The notes below the pieces were generated by a model, which had not been told where the DNA came from, made no database searches, and saw nothing but the letters and a program-made list of their open reading frames with translations. DNA of 32,348 nucleotides from an uncultured Pirellulaceae bacterium (GTDB lineage Bacteria; Planctomycetota; Planctomycetia; Pirellulales; Pirellulaceae): assembly GCA_905480545.1 (NCBI GenBank), contig CAJQQR010000061.1, positions 1 through 32,348 on the forward strand. The letters run 5' to 3'. Of this stretch, positions 8,422-17,312 are shown one piece after another. Each line of letters starts with the position of its first letter. The stretch's first letter is position 1. Position numbers and translations under genes: made by a program.

Positions 8422-8615
8422 CCAAACGTCAGACTTACGAAATCCCTAAACAGCGAAACGTATTGGTAACCTGCGGTGTTTCAACTAATCTTTGAGTTCC
8501 ATATTAACCTGCGAGCGAGAATCCAATTGCTTCATCAGTGCGGAGCAACCGACTTTTCTCAATCTGTCTATTTCGTTCACCGTGATTTGCCACAGCTCAT
8601 CTAGGAATCTACATC

Positions 8616-10022
8616 ATGCACGTTCAATTTTGGGGAGCCGCCCAAACCGTTACGGGGTCCATGCACATGGTCCATGTCAACGACAAACAGTTGCTGCTGG
8701 ATTGTGGTTTATATCAAGGCAGACGAAAAGAGGCGTTTGAACGAAACCGTGTGTTTCCTATCGAAGCAAAAGATGTCGACGCAATGATTCTTTCTCATGC
8801 GCACATTGATCATAGCGGCAACATCCCGACACTCTGTAAAAACGGATTTCGAAATACCATTTACGCAACACACGCAACGCGTGATTTGGCGGTGCACCTG
8901 CTGATGGATGCAGCACACATCCAGGAAATGGATACCAAATACACGAATAAGAAACGAAAGAAACAGGGCAAGAATCTTTTCGAACCGCTTTATGTGCAAC
9001 AGGATGCCGTCCAGGCAATTAATCGAATTCGTGAAATCGACTATCACGAACGCTTCTCGCCTCTGCCGGGTGTCGATTGCCGATTCCACGAAGCGGGTCA
9101 CATGCTAGGCTCCGCCGTCAGCGAAATCGATCTGAATGAGAATGGCAAGAAGGTAAAATTGGTTTTCAGTGGTGACATTGGTCGTCCCGAAATGCCAATT
9201 TTGCGGGACCCAGAAACGGTCGAGGGTGCTGACTACATCATAATGGAAGCGACCTACGGAAATCGCCTCCATGAAAAAACGGGTGATGCGAAGGCAATGT
9301 TGAAGGAGATTGTCAATGAAACCTTTAAGAAGCGTGGAAAGCTAATCATTCCGGCGTTTTCAGTGGGGCGAACCCAACAAATTGTCTATTGGCTGGATCA
9401 ATTGGCGGAGGCGGGTGAACTCGAACCGATCAAGGTTTTTGTTGATAGTCCATTGGCCGTCAACGCCACCCATGTCTTTCGATCCCATGTCGAATGTTAC
9501 GACGAAGAAATGATCTACCACATGATGAACGAGGACGACAATGATCCGTTGGGATTTCGTAATCTTCATTACATTCGAAAAGTCGAAATGTCGAAGGCAC
9601 TCAATAACTACGATGGTCCGGCCGTCATTATTAGCGCATCGGGCATGTGCGAAGCTGGCCGGATTTTGCATCATTTGAAAAATAGCATTGGCAATCCGAA
9701 AAACACAATCTTGTTTTCGGGCTTTCAGGCGTTTCACACGCTGGGGCGGCGGATTCTCGATGGGCACAAAAACATTCGGATTTTTGGCGAAGAACTGATT
9801 GTCCATGCCGACATTCACAAACTGGAAAGCAGCAGTGGTCATGCGGATCAGGAGGAGCTCGTCGATTGGGCCAAGGCCACCGCTGCAAAGAGCAACATCA
9901 AAGGGGTGGCGCTGGTGCATTGCGAGAAAGATGCGGCAGAAGCATTGAAAGAAAAACTGGACGCCCAAAACATCGGACCGGTTATCATTCCCGAGCGGGG
10001 CCAGACGTGGGAGCTTACATAG
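8616..10022 (+). CDS. Beta-CASP metallo-beta-lactamase RNase (RMMBL family)
   Basis: 468 residues, a normal length for bacterial and archaeal CPSF-73-like/YSH1-type proteins that cleave or trim RNA with two zinc ions. Metal motifs are complete: HAHIDH at 61-66, GHMLGSA at 161-167, SGDIGR at 185-190 and EATYG at 211-215. The beta-CASP part shows PAFSVGRTQQ (246-255), VDSPLA (276-281) and SASGMCEAGR (340-349). The RMMBL end has SSSGHAD, with the final histidine at 409. No signal peptide, so cytoplasmic. An AGGA about 11 nt before ATG 8616 supports the start. The next gene begins 155 bp downstream, so co-transcription is uncertain. Whether it acts as endonuclease, 5' exonuclease or both cannot be told from sequence. 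Confidence 0.93.
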   Translation: MHVQFWGAAQTVTGSMHMVHVNDKQLLLDCGLYQGRRKEAFERNRVFPIEAKDVDAMILSHAHIDHSGNIPTLCKNGFRNTIYATHATRDLAVHLLMDAAHIQEMDTKYTNKKRKKQGKNLFEPLYVQQDAVQAINRIREIDYHERFSPLPGVDCRFHEAGHMLGSAVSEIDLNENGKKVKLVFSGDIGRPEMPILRDPETVEGADYIIMEATYGNRLHEKTGDAKAMLKEIVNETFKKRGKLIIPAFSVGRTQQIVYWLDQLAEAGELEPIKVFVDSPLAVNATHVFRSHVECYDEEMIYHMMNEDDNDPLGFRNLHYIRKVEMSKALNNYDGPAVIISASGMCEAGRILHHLKNSIGNPKNTILFSGFQAFHTLGRRILDGHKNIRIFGEELIVHADIHKLESSSGHADQEELVDWAKATAAKSNIKGVALVHCEKDAAEALKEKLDAQNIGPVIIPERGQTWELT

Positions 10023-10177
10023 AGAAGATTGCGGCTGATTCCAAAACTCCCAGGACTCATATTTCGTTTGATTCTTGCGGGCAAAGGTGCTTTTGTGTCA
10101 AGATAACCGACCGGTCGTCGAATCATTCCCGTCACCACGCTTTTAAAATTTGACTTTGATACCAGCAGCTTTGAAAT

Positions 10178-11113
10178 ATGGAAAATGCGATTGAGTTATC
10201 GTCCGTCACCAAACGATTCGGTAAACAGACGGCCGTCGACGATTTGAACCTTGTGGTTCCCAGCGGCGCTATCTACGGTTTTATCGGCCCCAATGGCTCA
10301 GGAAAAACCACGACGCTCCGGATGATCCTTCGAATTATTCAACCCGAAAGTGGCGTGGTTCGCGTTTTGGGCAACACTGTAGGATCGACTGCGGATGACG
10401 ACCTAGGCTATCTCCCGGAAGAACGCGGCATGTACAAGCGGATGAAAGTCCGTGAGCTGCTGACCTACTTTGCGAAGCTGAAGGGAATGTACAATTGCAG
10501 GTCTGCGATTGACGAGTGGCTGGAAAGGCTTGGCGCAACTGAGTGGGCGAACAAGAAGATCGAAATGCTGTCCAAAGGCATGGCACAAAAAATTCAATTT
10601 ATTTCCGCCGTCGTCACCAAGCCAAAGTTAGTGATTCTAGACGAGCCATTTAGCGGACTTGATCCGGTCAACATGGAAACGCTTCGTGACGCCGTTCTCA
10701 ATCTGAGAGAATCGGGAACAACAGTCATTTTTTCGACGCATGACATGGATATGGCGCAACAAATGTGCGATACGATCTTCATGATTTTCCAAGGGAAAAA
10801 GGTGCTTGATGGAACCTTGGGGGAAATTCAGGCGAGCTATCCAGCGAATCGTTGTCGCGTTTCTCTATCTGATCCATACGCGTCGTTTCCGACTTTGCGG
10901 GGAATTGAAGATCTCATCCAGGTGAAAAATGGATATGAGTTTGTCATGTCAAACGTTGACCAAAAACAAGCATTGCTTCAGGAGCTTTCTCGGCAGGTCG
11001 CTGTCGATCACTTCGAGGTCATCCGTCCCACGTTGCATGAAATTTTTGTGCGGATCGCGAAGCCCGATCTGGCTGAAATCAACAGGGCTGAATTAGCAAC
11101 TGCAACCGCCTGA
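10178..11113 (+). CDS. ABC transporter ATP-binding protein (NatA-like)
   Basis: 311 residues. Walker A GPNGSGKTT at 37-45, a YLPEERGMY segment at the Q-loop (79-86), signature LSKGMAQKIQ at 131-140, Walker B LVILDEPFSGLD at 151-162 and the switch histidine at 188 are all intact. LPEERG in place of the usual Gln and the roughly 90-residue C-terminal domain are typical of the NatA/DUF4162 branch, which pairs with ABC-2 permeases. The permease gene starts 102 bp downstream on the same strand, so the two should form one exporter. Substrate unknown; sodium export is known only for the founding member. Confidence 0.92.
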   Translation: MENAIELSSVTKRFGKQTAVDDLNLVVPSGAIYGFIGPNGSGKTTTLRMILRIIQPESGVVRVLGNTVGSTADDDLGYLPEERGMYKRMKVRELLTYFAKLKGMYNCRSAIDEWLERLGATEWANKKIEMLSKGMAQKIQFISAVVTKPKLVILDEPFSGLDPVNMETLRDAVLNLRESGTTVIFSTHDMDMAQQMCDTIFMIFQGKKVLDGTLGEIQASYPANRCRVSLSDPYASFPTLRGIEDLIQVKNGYEFVMSNVDQKQALLQELSRQVAVDHFEVIRPTLHEIFVRIAKPDLAEINRAELATATA

Positions 11114-11215
11114 TTTTTGAAAACACGCAACACCGCAGTCTTGAGGATTCGTCACATCTGTCGGTTCTGCAATTGATTCAACACCAACATTAAACGTATC
11201 GCACGTTATTTTAAA

Positions 11216-12622
11216 ATGAAAAAAATTCTTACTATTGCAGCGCGTGAATACCGAGCCATGGTCGCTACCAAAGCGTTTCTGGTCTCCATCTTAATGATGC
11301 CAATTTTGATGACCGGTGGATTCTTTGTTACGACGTTCCTCAACAAAACGGGCGGTGCAAAAGAGCGAAAAATTGTCGTTTGGGATGGCACAGGGAAACT
11401 GTTTGATGATTTAAAAACGGCGGCAGACCAGGCTAATGCAAGACTTGATGATGAGCCTGAAGACAGCCAAAACAGCAGTAACGGTGGGTTTAACCAAAAA
11501 GAAAAACTGTTTTTGGAAAAAGCTGAATTTGATGAGATCACTGATCAAGATCGAATTGCCATTTCCAAAAAAATTGAAAACGGCGAAGTCTACGCATTTG
11601 TTGAGATTCCGAAATCGATCATGTCGCGGGAATCAATTGACGCAATGATCAAAAAGCTGACCGCCGATGCGAATACAACGAACCCAAACAAAGACGCATC
11701 CAAAGAACAGGAGACCGGGATCACGTCACCCGAGGTCATATTTCGCTCTCAGAACTCGGCACTTGCCTCAGCAAAACGCTGGTTTCGTGCCGTGCTTTCG
11801 CAAATGTATGGCAGAACCGTTCTGAGTGCCGCAGGTATCAATCAGGACGTAGTAAATGTGTCAAGCAAAGGCATTCCTGTTAAAGGTTTGGGATTGTTTC
11901 AAGAAGGAAGCGAAAGCGGAGAGCCGGAAAAAGAAGAAAACGAGCTGCAGGCGATTTTTCTGCCATTTGGCGTGATGATGTTCATGTTCATGGTCATTTT
12001 TCTGGCGGCTCAACCAGCGCTTGAAAGTGTGTTGGAAGAGAAGTCACAGAAGATCGCCGAGGTGTTACTCGGTAGTGCTAACACGTTTCAGCTAATGATT
12101 GGAAAGTTGATCGGCGTTGTTGGCGGATCACTTACCGTGTTTTCGATCTACATCACTGGAATTGTCATCGTCGCGGTCAATCAAAATTATGATGTACCGT
12201 TCGAGATCTTGCCATGGTTCGTTGTGTTTCAGGTTCTCGGCGTATTCTTCTTCGGTGCGCTTTTCATGGCTGTTGGCGCTTCCGTTAATCAACTGAAAGA
12301 GGCGCAAGCCATGTTGATTCCGATTTGGATGTTATTGATGTGCCCCATGTTTGTTTGGCCAATTTTGGTTGGCGAGCCCAATGGTTCGGTTGCCGTCGGC
12401 ATGTCACTCTTTCCTCCTTCGACACCGACGACGTTGATGTTGCGGATGGCCACAGGACAAACGGTACCGATGTGGCAGCCAATCGTCGGATTGGTTTTGA
12501 TGGTTGCATCCACGCTCTTTGTTGTGCATATTGCGGGTCGAATTTTCCGAGTCGGAATCTTATGGCAAGGCAAAACACCAACGATGAAAGAAATTTTTAA
12601 ATGGGCGTTTAGCACATCCTGA
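11216..12622 (+). CDS. ABC-2 type permease (NatB-like)
   Basis: 468 residues. One helix at about 19-42 after a cytoplasmic MKKILTIAAREYRAMV start, a large extracytoplasmic domain (about 43-255) rich in charged residues, then five or six helices from about 258. The loop LESVLEEKSQKIAEVLLGS between helices two and three is the standard ABC-2 contact motif for the ATPase. This is the CPBP-free NatB/ABC2_membrane_3 layout. It follows its ATPase gene and most likely forms a dimeric exporter with it. No strong ribosome site is seen before ATG 11216. Confidence 0.9.
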   Translation: MKKILTIAAREYRAMVATKAFLVSILMMPILMTGGFFVTTFLNKTGGAKERKIVVWDGTGKLFDDLKTAADQANARLDDEPEDSQNSSNGGFNQKEKLFLEKAEFDEITDQDRIAISKKIENGEVYAFVEIPKSIMSRESIDAMIKKLTADANTTNPNKDASKEQETGITSPEVIFRSQNSALASAKRWFRAVLSQMYGRTVLSAAGINQDVVNVSSKGIPVKGLGLFQEGSESGEPEKEENELQAIFLPFGVMMFMFMVIFLAAQPALESVLEEKSQKIAEVLLGSANTFQLMIGKLIGVVGGSLTVFSIYITGIVIVAVNQNYDVPFEILPWFVVFQVLGVFFFGALFMAVGASVNQLKEAQAMLIPIWMLLMCPMFVWPILVGEPNGSVAVGMSLFPPSTPTTLMLRMATGQTVPMWQPIVGLVLMVASTLFVVHIAGRIFRVGILWQGKTPTMKEIFKWAFSTS

Positions 12623-12668
12623 TTTCCAACTCCAAAAAATGAATAAAAAATACCGGCGACCGGTTTGA

Positions 12669-13676
12669 ATGATGAAATTATTGATCGGTACCGACGAAGC
12701 TGGCTACGGGCCCAACCTGGGACCGTTAGTGGTTGCCGCAACCGCTTGGCCGATCAACGCGGAACGATCCACTGATCTGTTCGATTCATTCAAAACGTTG
12801 TTTTGTCGTACCAACGAAGCACCGGAAGACCGGTTAAGAGTTGGCGACTCTAAAGAGATTTACAAATCGGGCGACGGTTTGTCAGCTCTTGAAAAATCGG
12901 TGTTACCGCTCTGCTTTTCGTTTCTAGACGACAAATCTGATCGAGCATCTAACGCGTTTTCCAATCTCCTGGCGACTCTTCAGGACGCAAAAAGCGATTT
13001 GTCGTTACCGTGGAACGAAGGATTTGATCCGAACATTCCTATTGATTGCGAGCGAAACGAGGTCTTGAGACAAAAAGCGAATTTCGAAAGTGGTTTTCGG
13101 AAAACGCCGCTTAACAAAACTGCGACGTTCATTCCTCCGAAGCAGGTCGCCAGCGTGATTGAGCCAAATGAGTTTAATGCTGGCTGTAAGCGCTTGGGCA
13201 ACAAAGCAACGTTGCTATCGGACACTACGCTGCAATTGGTTAGAAAACTGATTCTTCAATATCAGGAATCCGGATTCGTGGACAAGATCGATACGATTGA
13301 AGTGATTTGCGATAAACATGGCGGTCGCAGTCACTACGCCGGTATCTTGCAGAATACGTTTGAAGAATCGTGGATTCAGGTTTTGGATGAATGTCGTGAA
13401 TCAAGCGAATATGCTTTGAAGTGGAACGATTGGCCCATTACGTTTCAATTTATCGCCAAAGGGGAGTCGCATCTTCCGGTCGCCTATGCGTCGATGATTG
13501 CAAAATACTTGCGTGAGATTTCGATGATCGCGTTTAATCGTTATTGGTCAGAACAAATTCCGGGCATCAAACCGACTGCCGGATACCCGGTCGATGCAAA
13601 ACGATTTCGGATGGAAATCGAATCGCATATTCTTAAACTTGGACTGGATGAAACGACTTGGTGGCGATTGAAATAA
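12669..13676 (+). CDS. RNase HII-like protein, divergent and long
   Basis: 335 residues, versus roughly 200-260 for ordinary RNase HII. The start MMKLLIGTDEAGYGPNLGPL carries the DEAG(R/Y)G...GP motif with Asp9 and Glu10. VGDSKEIYKSGDGLSALEK (about 58-76) matches the D-S-K loop. EVICDKHGGRSHY gives an acidic residue at Asp215. KGESHLPVAYASMIAKYLRE (about 264-283) matches the (K)-x-(D/E)-x...A-S-I-x-A-K motif with Glu266 as the fourth carboxylate, and PTAGYP lies near the end. The extra length is an insertion of about 100 residues between the DSK loop and Asp215. It probably cuts RNA in RNA-DNA hybrids, but Tyr in place of Arg in DEAGRG means substrate preference should not be assumed. The last base of its stop codon is shared with the next start. 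Confidence 0.8.
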   Translation: MMKLLIGTDEAGYGPNLGPLVVAATAWPINAERSTDLFDSFKTLFCRTNEAPEDRLRVGDSKEIYKSGDGLSALEKSVLPLCFSFLDDKSDRASNAFSNLLATLQDAKSDLSLPWNEGFDPNIPIDCERNEVLRQKANFESGFRKTPLNKTATFIPPKQVASVIEPNEFNAGCKRLGNKATLLSDTTLQLVRKLILQYQESGFVDKIDTIEVICDKHGGRSHYAGILQNTFEESWIQVLDECRESSEYALKWNDWPITFQFIAKGESHLPVAYASMIAKYLREISMIAFNRYWSEQIPGIKPTAGYPVDAKRFRMEIESHILKLGLDETTWWRLK

Positions 13677-14200
13677 TGCAACTTGATGACTACGAAATAG
13701 TTTCGAAACAACTTGGCCGGCCTGCCGCTGGCTTCCGCGAAGTCGTATGCCGTAGACCGGACGGTACACCGGCGGTGATACGGGTGGATAGCTTGGTACT
13801 CAAACGACCGTTTCCAACCCTCTTTTGGTTGACCGATACCGAATTGGATCGGGAAATAGGATTACTGGAGTCGCGAGGTCTGACATCTGAATTCCAAAAC
13901 ACAATCGACGCTGATCCTGAATTGCAATTGGCTTTGCGAAATGACAACTTGGCACATATCGAATTGCGGGAAGGCTACATGTCAGATGAGGTTCGACGTG
14001 CGATTGAGGACTTAAACTTCTACGACACGTTTCAAACCAAAGGAATCGGAGGCAACGCGAACTTTTCTCGCGTCCGTTGCTTACATTGCCATGTTGCGGC
14101 ACATTTGGTCGTTCCAAATACGATCGGAAAGATGCTTGACGAATATTTTGAGCAAATGGAGCATCCAATTTTAGAGAGCTTTAGACATTTGAGTGTCTGA
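13676..14200 (+). CDS. DUF501 family protein
   Basis: 174 residues from ATG 13676, which overlaps the preceding stop by one base (TAATG), an arrangement typical of translational coupling. A GTG at 13658 would lengthen it by six residues and is less likely. The family signature is seen in order: QLGRPAAGFREVVCRRPDG near the start, PFPTLFWLTD, LESRG, and RVRCLHCHVAAHLVVPN near the end. No catalytic function is established for DUF501, which is better known from actinobacteria. Its C-L-H-C-H run is richer in possible metal ligands than the usual C-L-H-A. Coupling to an RNase HII-like gene suggests, but does not prove, a nucleic-acid-related role. Confidence 0.85.
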   Translation: MQLDDYEIVSKQLGRPAAGFREVVCRRPDGTPAVIRVDSLVLKRPFPTLFWLTDTELDREIGLLESRGLTSEFQNTIDADPELQLALRNDNLAHIELREGYMSDEVRRAIEDLNFYDTFQTKGIGGNANFSRVRCLHCHVAAHLVVPNTIGKMLDEYFEQMEHPILESFRHLSV

Positions 14201-14352
14201 CAGTCATCAAATGCTAGCGATGTTTTTTGCTTTTCTGTCTGGCATTGGTCGGCTGATTTTTCTACGCTCTCACCTCTTTCTATCAACTTATCTTTGAATC
14301 AGTCGTTATCTGGGCAGGACGCCAAAAAGAGAACGGCTCGAAAAAACCTGAC

Positions 14353-14372
14353 TTGACGCATGGAGGCGTCAA
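14353..14372 (+). promoter_or_regulatory. Hairpin carrying the ribosome binding site
   Basis: TTGACGC (14353-14359) pairs perfectly with GCGTCAA (14366-14372) around a 6-nt loop ATGGAG. The Shine-Dalgarno GGAGG (14362-14366) sits in the loop and first stem base, 9 nt before ATG 14376. The hairpin either presents the site in the loop or limits access to it. Confidence 0.6.
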
Positions 14373-14375
14373 ACC

Positions 14376-15524
14376 ATGGCTCGTCGCAGAAGATCAATTC
14401 TGGCCCCGTTCGGATCGATTTCCCGTAACTTTCGCGCGCTGATCACCAGCTTTCTTGGATTGGGGATTCTCGGTAGCGTCGGGTATTTTACGTTCTTAGG
14501 CGGCCCAGTTGTTGGCAACATCAACGATGCGTTGGACATCATCGCTTATGGTGAGCCACAAGTCGTCTCTGACATTCAGGTCGTCAATGACGACCTGAAT
14601 CCGACGGATAACGATTCAAGTGCGACGCTCCGAAAACCGGTAATTCAATCAAAATCTCCGACCGAAATCACGATCGGAACTTTCAATATTCAGCGATTCG
14701 GCGACTCACAATTGGGAAAACCGAGCGTCATGAAAACGCTCGTCGCGATTGTCAAGCAATTCGATGTAATAGCGATTCAAGAAGTCACCGATGTGGACGG
14801 CGAGGTCATTCCTCGGTTCCTTCAATTGGTCAACAAACATGCTGCCGGACAGTACGATTACGTGTTAAGCCCACGGCTAGGTAGAGAAACAGGATCCAGA
14901 AACGCTTATCGGGAACAATTTGGTTTCATCTTCGATACGACTCGCGTTAAGATCAAAGATGGTCCTTTAGCCGGATTTGTTGTCAGCAAACGAAAATTTG
15001 GAACCAAGTACGATCGTTTGCCAACTGTTTTGCAATTTGAGGTTACAGCCGCCTTATCATCGACTCCGTTTACTTTTTCCCTCGTCAATGTGCATTTAGT
15101 TCCGAGCGGCAACCCAAAACTACCGCTCGAAGTTGTGACTTTGAAAGACGTTTACGCTGATGTAAAGCGCATTCTTCCCAATGAAGATGACATCATTATT
15201 CTAGGGGACTTTAATTCTCCGTCGGAAGGCATTCTTTTACCGATGAAAACGATCGCAGGAAGACAGATCAAAACCGCTTTGGAAAATGAAAAAACAAACT
15301 TAGCTCAGACTAAAACGTACGATAACTTGATGTTTGATGCCAACGACACCATTGAATTCGTTGGTGCCAAGGTGATTGACTTTACCGCGATTTCTGAATC
15401 TTTCGGTGCAGATCCCAAAGACGTTTCTGATCACCTTCCAGTCATGGGCTCATTTAAAGTCCATGAATCCGCGAATGGCTCAATGGGAACGGTCGCGGCA
15501 CGTCCAATGCCAGCGTTCAGGTAG
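14376..15524 (+). CDS. Membrane-anchored endonuclease/exonuclease/phosphatase (DNase I-like) protein
   Basis: 382 residues. Basic start MARRRRS, a hydrophobic signal-anchor at about 22-45, a polar linker, then an EEP domain from about 95. Motifs in order: GTFNIQRFG, VIAIQEV (metal-binding Glu), REQFGFIFD, NVHLVPSG (catalytic His), ILGDFNSP (Asp and Asn), KTYDNLMF and SDHLPVMGSF (final Asp-His). All usual catalytic positions are present, and the TYDN/SDH pairing is closest to DNase I-type proteins. It is likely an active nuclease or phosphodiesterase displayed outside the cytoplasm; the substrate could be DNA, sphingomyelin or another phosphodiester. Strong GGAGG ribosome site upstream, within a hairpin. 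The last 20 residues are low in complexity. Confidence 0.88.
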   Translation: MARRRRSILAPFGSISRNFRALITSFLGLGILGSVGYFTFLGGPVVGNINDALDIIAYGEPQVVSDIQVVNDDLNPTDNDSSATLRKPVIQSKSPTEITIGTFNIQRFGDSQLGKPSVMKTLVAIVKQFDVIAIQEVTDVDGEVIPRFLQLVNKHAAGQYDYVLSPRLGRETGSRNAYREQFGFIFDTTRVKIKDGPLAGFVVSKRKFGTKYDRLPTVLQFEVTAALSSTPFTFSLVNVHLVPSGNPKLPLEVVTLKDVYADVKRILPNEDDIIILGDFNSPSEGILLPMKTIAGRQIKTALENEKTNLAQTKTYDNLMFDANDTIEFVGAKVIDFTAISESFGADPKDVSDHLPVMGSFKVHESANGSMGTVAARPMPAFR

Positions 15525-15788
15525 TCGCCAATACTCGCCCCAAGGGTATGATGTCTTCCAGCCGAAGGAGCATTGGCTTCCCGATCATGATTCTAAGCAG
15601 CAGAATTTGTCGATCGTCCTTCGAACAAACCCCATTTTCGTTTGCACCCGTCTAACAAATCGCCATTGATTGCTATCAGTTAGCAGATTCTTTCCCATAA
15701 AAAGAATTTTTTCTGACCGATCTGGACCAAAAGTGTCCCTTGCAAATACGATGATAGTGCTTTCTCCCAATGCCGCTGCGAACCAATA
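15525..15788. other. Intergenic region before the kinase gene
   Basis: 264 bp between two plus-strand genes. A minus-strand frame at 15585-15842 encodes 85 residues with no recognisable motif and overlaps the kinase start, so I treat it as chance. No repeat or strong hairpin is seen. Confidence 0.45.
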
Positions 15789-16925
15789 ATGCAAACCACG
15801 ACTTTTGATCGGTATTCGCCCACCGTTACCTTCGATCAACAAATGGAAATCGTTGAACGAAACGAACTGTGCGACATCTATGACGAACTACTCACCGAGC
15901 GGCGACTGAATTGGACGACCCATTTGCACTTGCGCAAACGGTTGGGCTCGGGGGGGCAGGGCGTTGTCTATTACTCGGAACGCAAGGGTGCCGATGATTT
16001 TACTTTGCCGGTTGCCATCAAGGTATTTTCACCAGAGCGATTCGAAACGGGAAAAGATTATGCTGCAGCGATGAAACGAATCGCGTATATCACGTCTGCG
16101 GTAGCGCGAATCCAGCATGATAATTTGATCGATGTTCAGAACTTCATTGAGCGAAATGAAATCCGAATGCTCGTTATGGAATGGGTGGACGGAATCGATT
16201 TGCGAAAATTGCTGAATCCAAAAATTCTCGAGAAGACAAAACATCGGGTCAGCAATAAGCGTTGGGAATACATCAACCGCGTCGTTGCAACGCAAGGCGA
16301 ATCGCAAAACCGGGTTAAGCCCGGTGTCGCCGTGGCTATCGTTCGTGAATGTCTCGCGGCGCTCGCTGCATTGCATCGCGAAGGAATCATTCACGGCGAC
16401 ATCAAACCGGCGAACATCATGCTTAAGCGAACCGGCACTGTCAAAATTATTGATATTGGTGCTGCCTATGAATTAAGTGATCCGCCGGAACATCGCGCAT
16501 GCACCCCAACCTATGCGGCGTTGGAAGTGATGGAAGGAACGGCATCGACGCCACTCAGCGATTTAGCGAGCCTCGGTTACGTTTTGATCGAGTTGTTGGC
16601 AGGTCAACCCATTTTGCCTCGGCAAGCCTCTTTTCTGCAGTTGGTGGAAGCGAAACGAAGCTTACCCAATCGGTTAACCGAACTACTTCCTGATGACGTT
16701 TTACGAAACGAGTTGCTTCTCAATTTTTGCAAACGGCTGATTGCAACTGATCCGACACAGCGTTTTCCCAGTGCGGAAGATGCGGAATTAAAGCAGGATG
16801 GCGCGGCAGCTTTCTTGAGACAACTAATCAAAGGCGACCTCGCGAGCGAATATGAAAACGAAATTCGGGTTTGGTTGGATGAAATCTGTGAGATGTGGGA
16901 AGAAGATTTTGAAGAAGATATCTAG
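15789..16925 (+). CDS. Cytoplasmic Ser/Thr protein kinase-like protein
   Basis: 378 residues, no membrane segment. Glycine loop GSGGQG (53-58), VAIK with Lys78, hinge VMEWVDGIDL (129-138), catalytic loop IIHGDIKPANIM (200-211) with Asp204 and Asn209, and SDLASLGYVL (257-266) on helix F. Deviations: HGD in place of HRD (frequent in bacterial kinases), DIG at 222-224 in place of DFG, TYAALE in place of the APE motif, and no clearly assignable helix-C Glu. An insertion of about 40 residues (143-180) separates the hinge from helix E. The C-terminus is acidic (WEEDFEEDI). Activity is likely but not certain. ATG 15789 has no ribosome site; ATG 15843 is an alternative. A small gene follows 57 bp downstream. 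Confidence 0.88.
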   Translation: MQTTTFDRYSPTVTFDQQMEIVERNELCDIYDELLTERRLNWTTHLHLRKRLGSGGQGVVYYSERKGADDFTLPVAIKVFSPERFETGKDYAAAMKRIAYITSAVARIQHDNLIDVQNFIERNEIRMLVMEWVDGIDLRKLLNPKILEKTKHRVSNKRWEYINRVVATQGESQNRVKPGVAVAIVRECLAALAALHREGIIHGDIKPANIMLKRTGTVKIIDIGAAYELSDPPEHRACTPTYAALEVMEGTASTPLSDLASLGYVLIELLAGQPILPRQASFLQLVEAKRSLPNRLTELLPDDVLRNELLLNFCKRLIATDPTQRFPSAEDAELKQDGAAAFLRQLIKGDLASEYENEIRVWLDEICEMWEEDFEEDI

Positions 16926-16971
16926 TCTTCGTCTCAGTTTCATTTCGCACCGCTAACCTGTTAGCTCGGTT

Positions 16972-16975
16972 GGAG
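16972..16975 (+). promoter_or_regulatory. Ribosome binding site deciding the start at 16983
   Basis: GGAG ends 7 nt before ATG 16983 and only 1 nt before GTG 16977. It therefore supports ATG 16983 over the GTG. Confidence 0.6.
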
Positions 16976-16982
16976 CGTGAAA

Positions 16983-17312
16983 ATGAAAAAAAAAATAGAA
17001 AACATACAACGAAAGTCCGTTAGCCCACCAAGAGATTCTAAAGGTGCAATCGTTCCGAAACGAATTCTGGAAATCCTTGAGGACGTTGGCGATCGATGCC
17101 GTTCGGCAATCAATGCTGCCCAACCAGCCTACAAATACCGTCCCGATGATTGGATCTTTTCGAAATGGCATTCAAGGCTTCACAAGATCGTTTTTGCAAT
17201 TGGCGTTTCATACAACCTTGCGTCACCTGAATCACGGATTTGGAAACTCACGATTTGCTTCGAACCCAACGAAACCTGTTCGGCTTATTTGATCGACAAG
17301 ACGGAGCAATAG
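16983..17312 (+). CDS. Small basic hypothetical protein
   Basis: 109 residues from ATG 16983, chosen because GGAG is correctly spaced for it. The N-terminus is lysine-rich (MKKKIENIQRK) and the rest looks globular, with helical SKGAIVPKRILEILEDVGDR and a strand-rich end (WKLTICFEPNETCSAYLIDK). No signal peptide, membrane segment or recognised motif. The start codon is followed by a run of ten A bases (16986-16995); loss of one A would put TAG right after the lysines. It lies 57 bp after the kinase gene on the same strand and may be co-expressed with it, although a small inverted repeat (16952-16965) sits between them. Function unknown. Confidence 0.6.
   Translation: MKKKIENIQRKSVSPPRDSKGAIVPKRILEILEDVGDRCRSAINAAQPAYKYRPDDWIFSKWHSRLHKIVFAIGVSYNLASPESRIWKLTICFEPNETCSAYLIDKTEQ

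Noticed and set aside
9360-9968. Minus-strand 202-residue frame opposite the beta-CASP RNase gene.
   Set aside because: It lies wholly within a gene with complete catalytic motifs and has no recognisable features of its own.
15585-15842. Minus-strand 85-residue frame before the kinase.
   Set aside because: No motif, signal peptide or ribosome site is seen, and it overlaps the probable kinase start.
16952-16965. GCTAACCTGTTAGC hairpin as a terminator after the kinase gene.
   Set aside because: The stem has only five base pairs and no T tract follows, so it is too weak to call a terminator.
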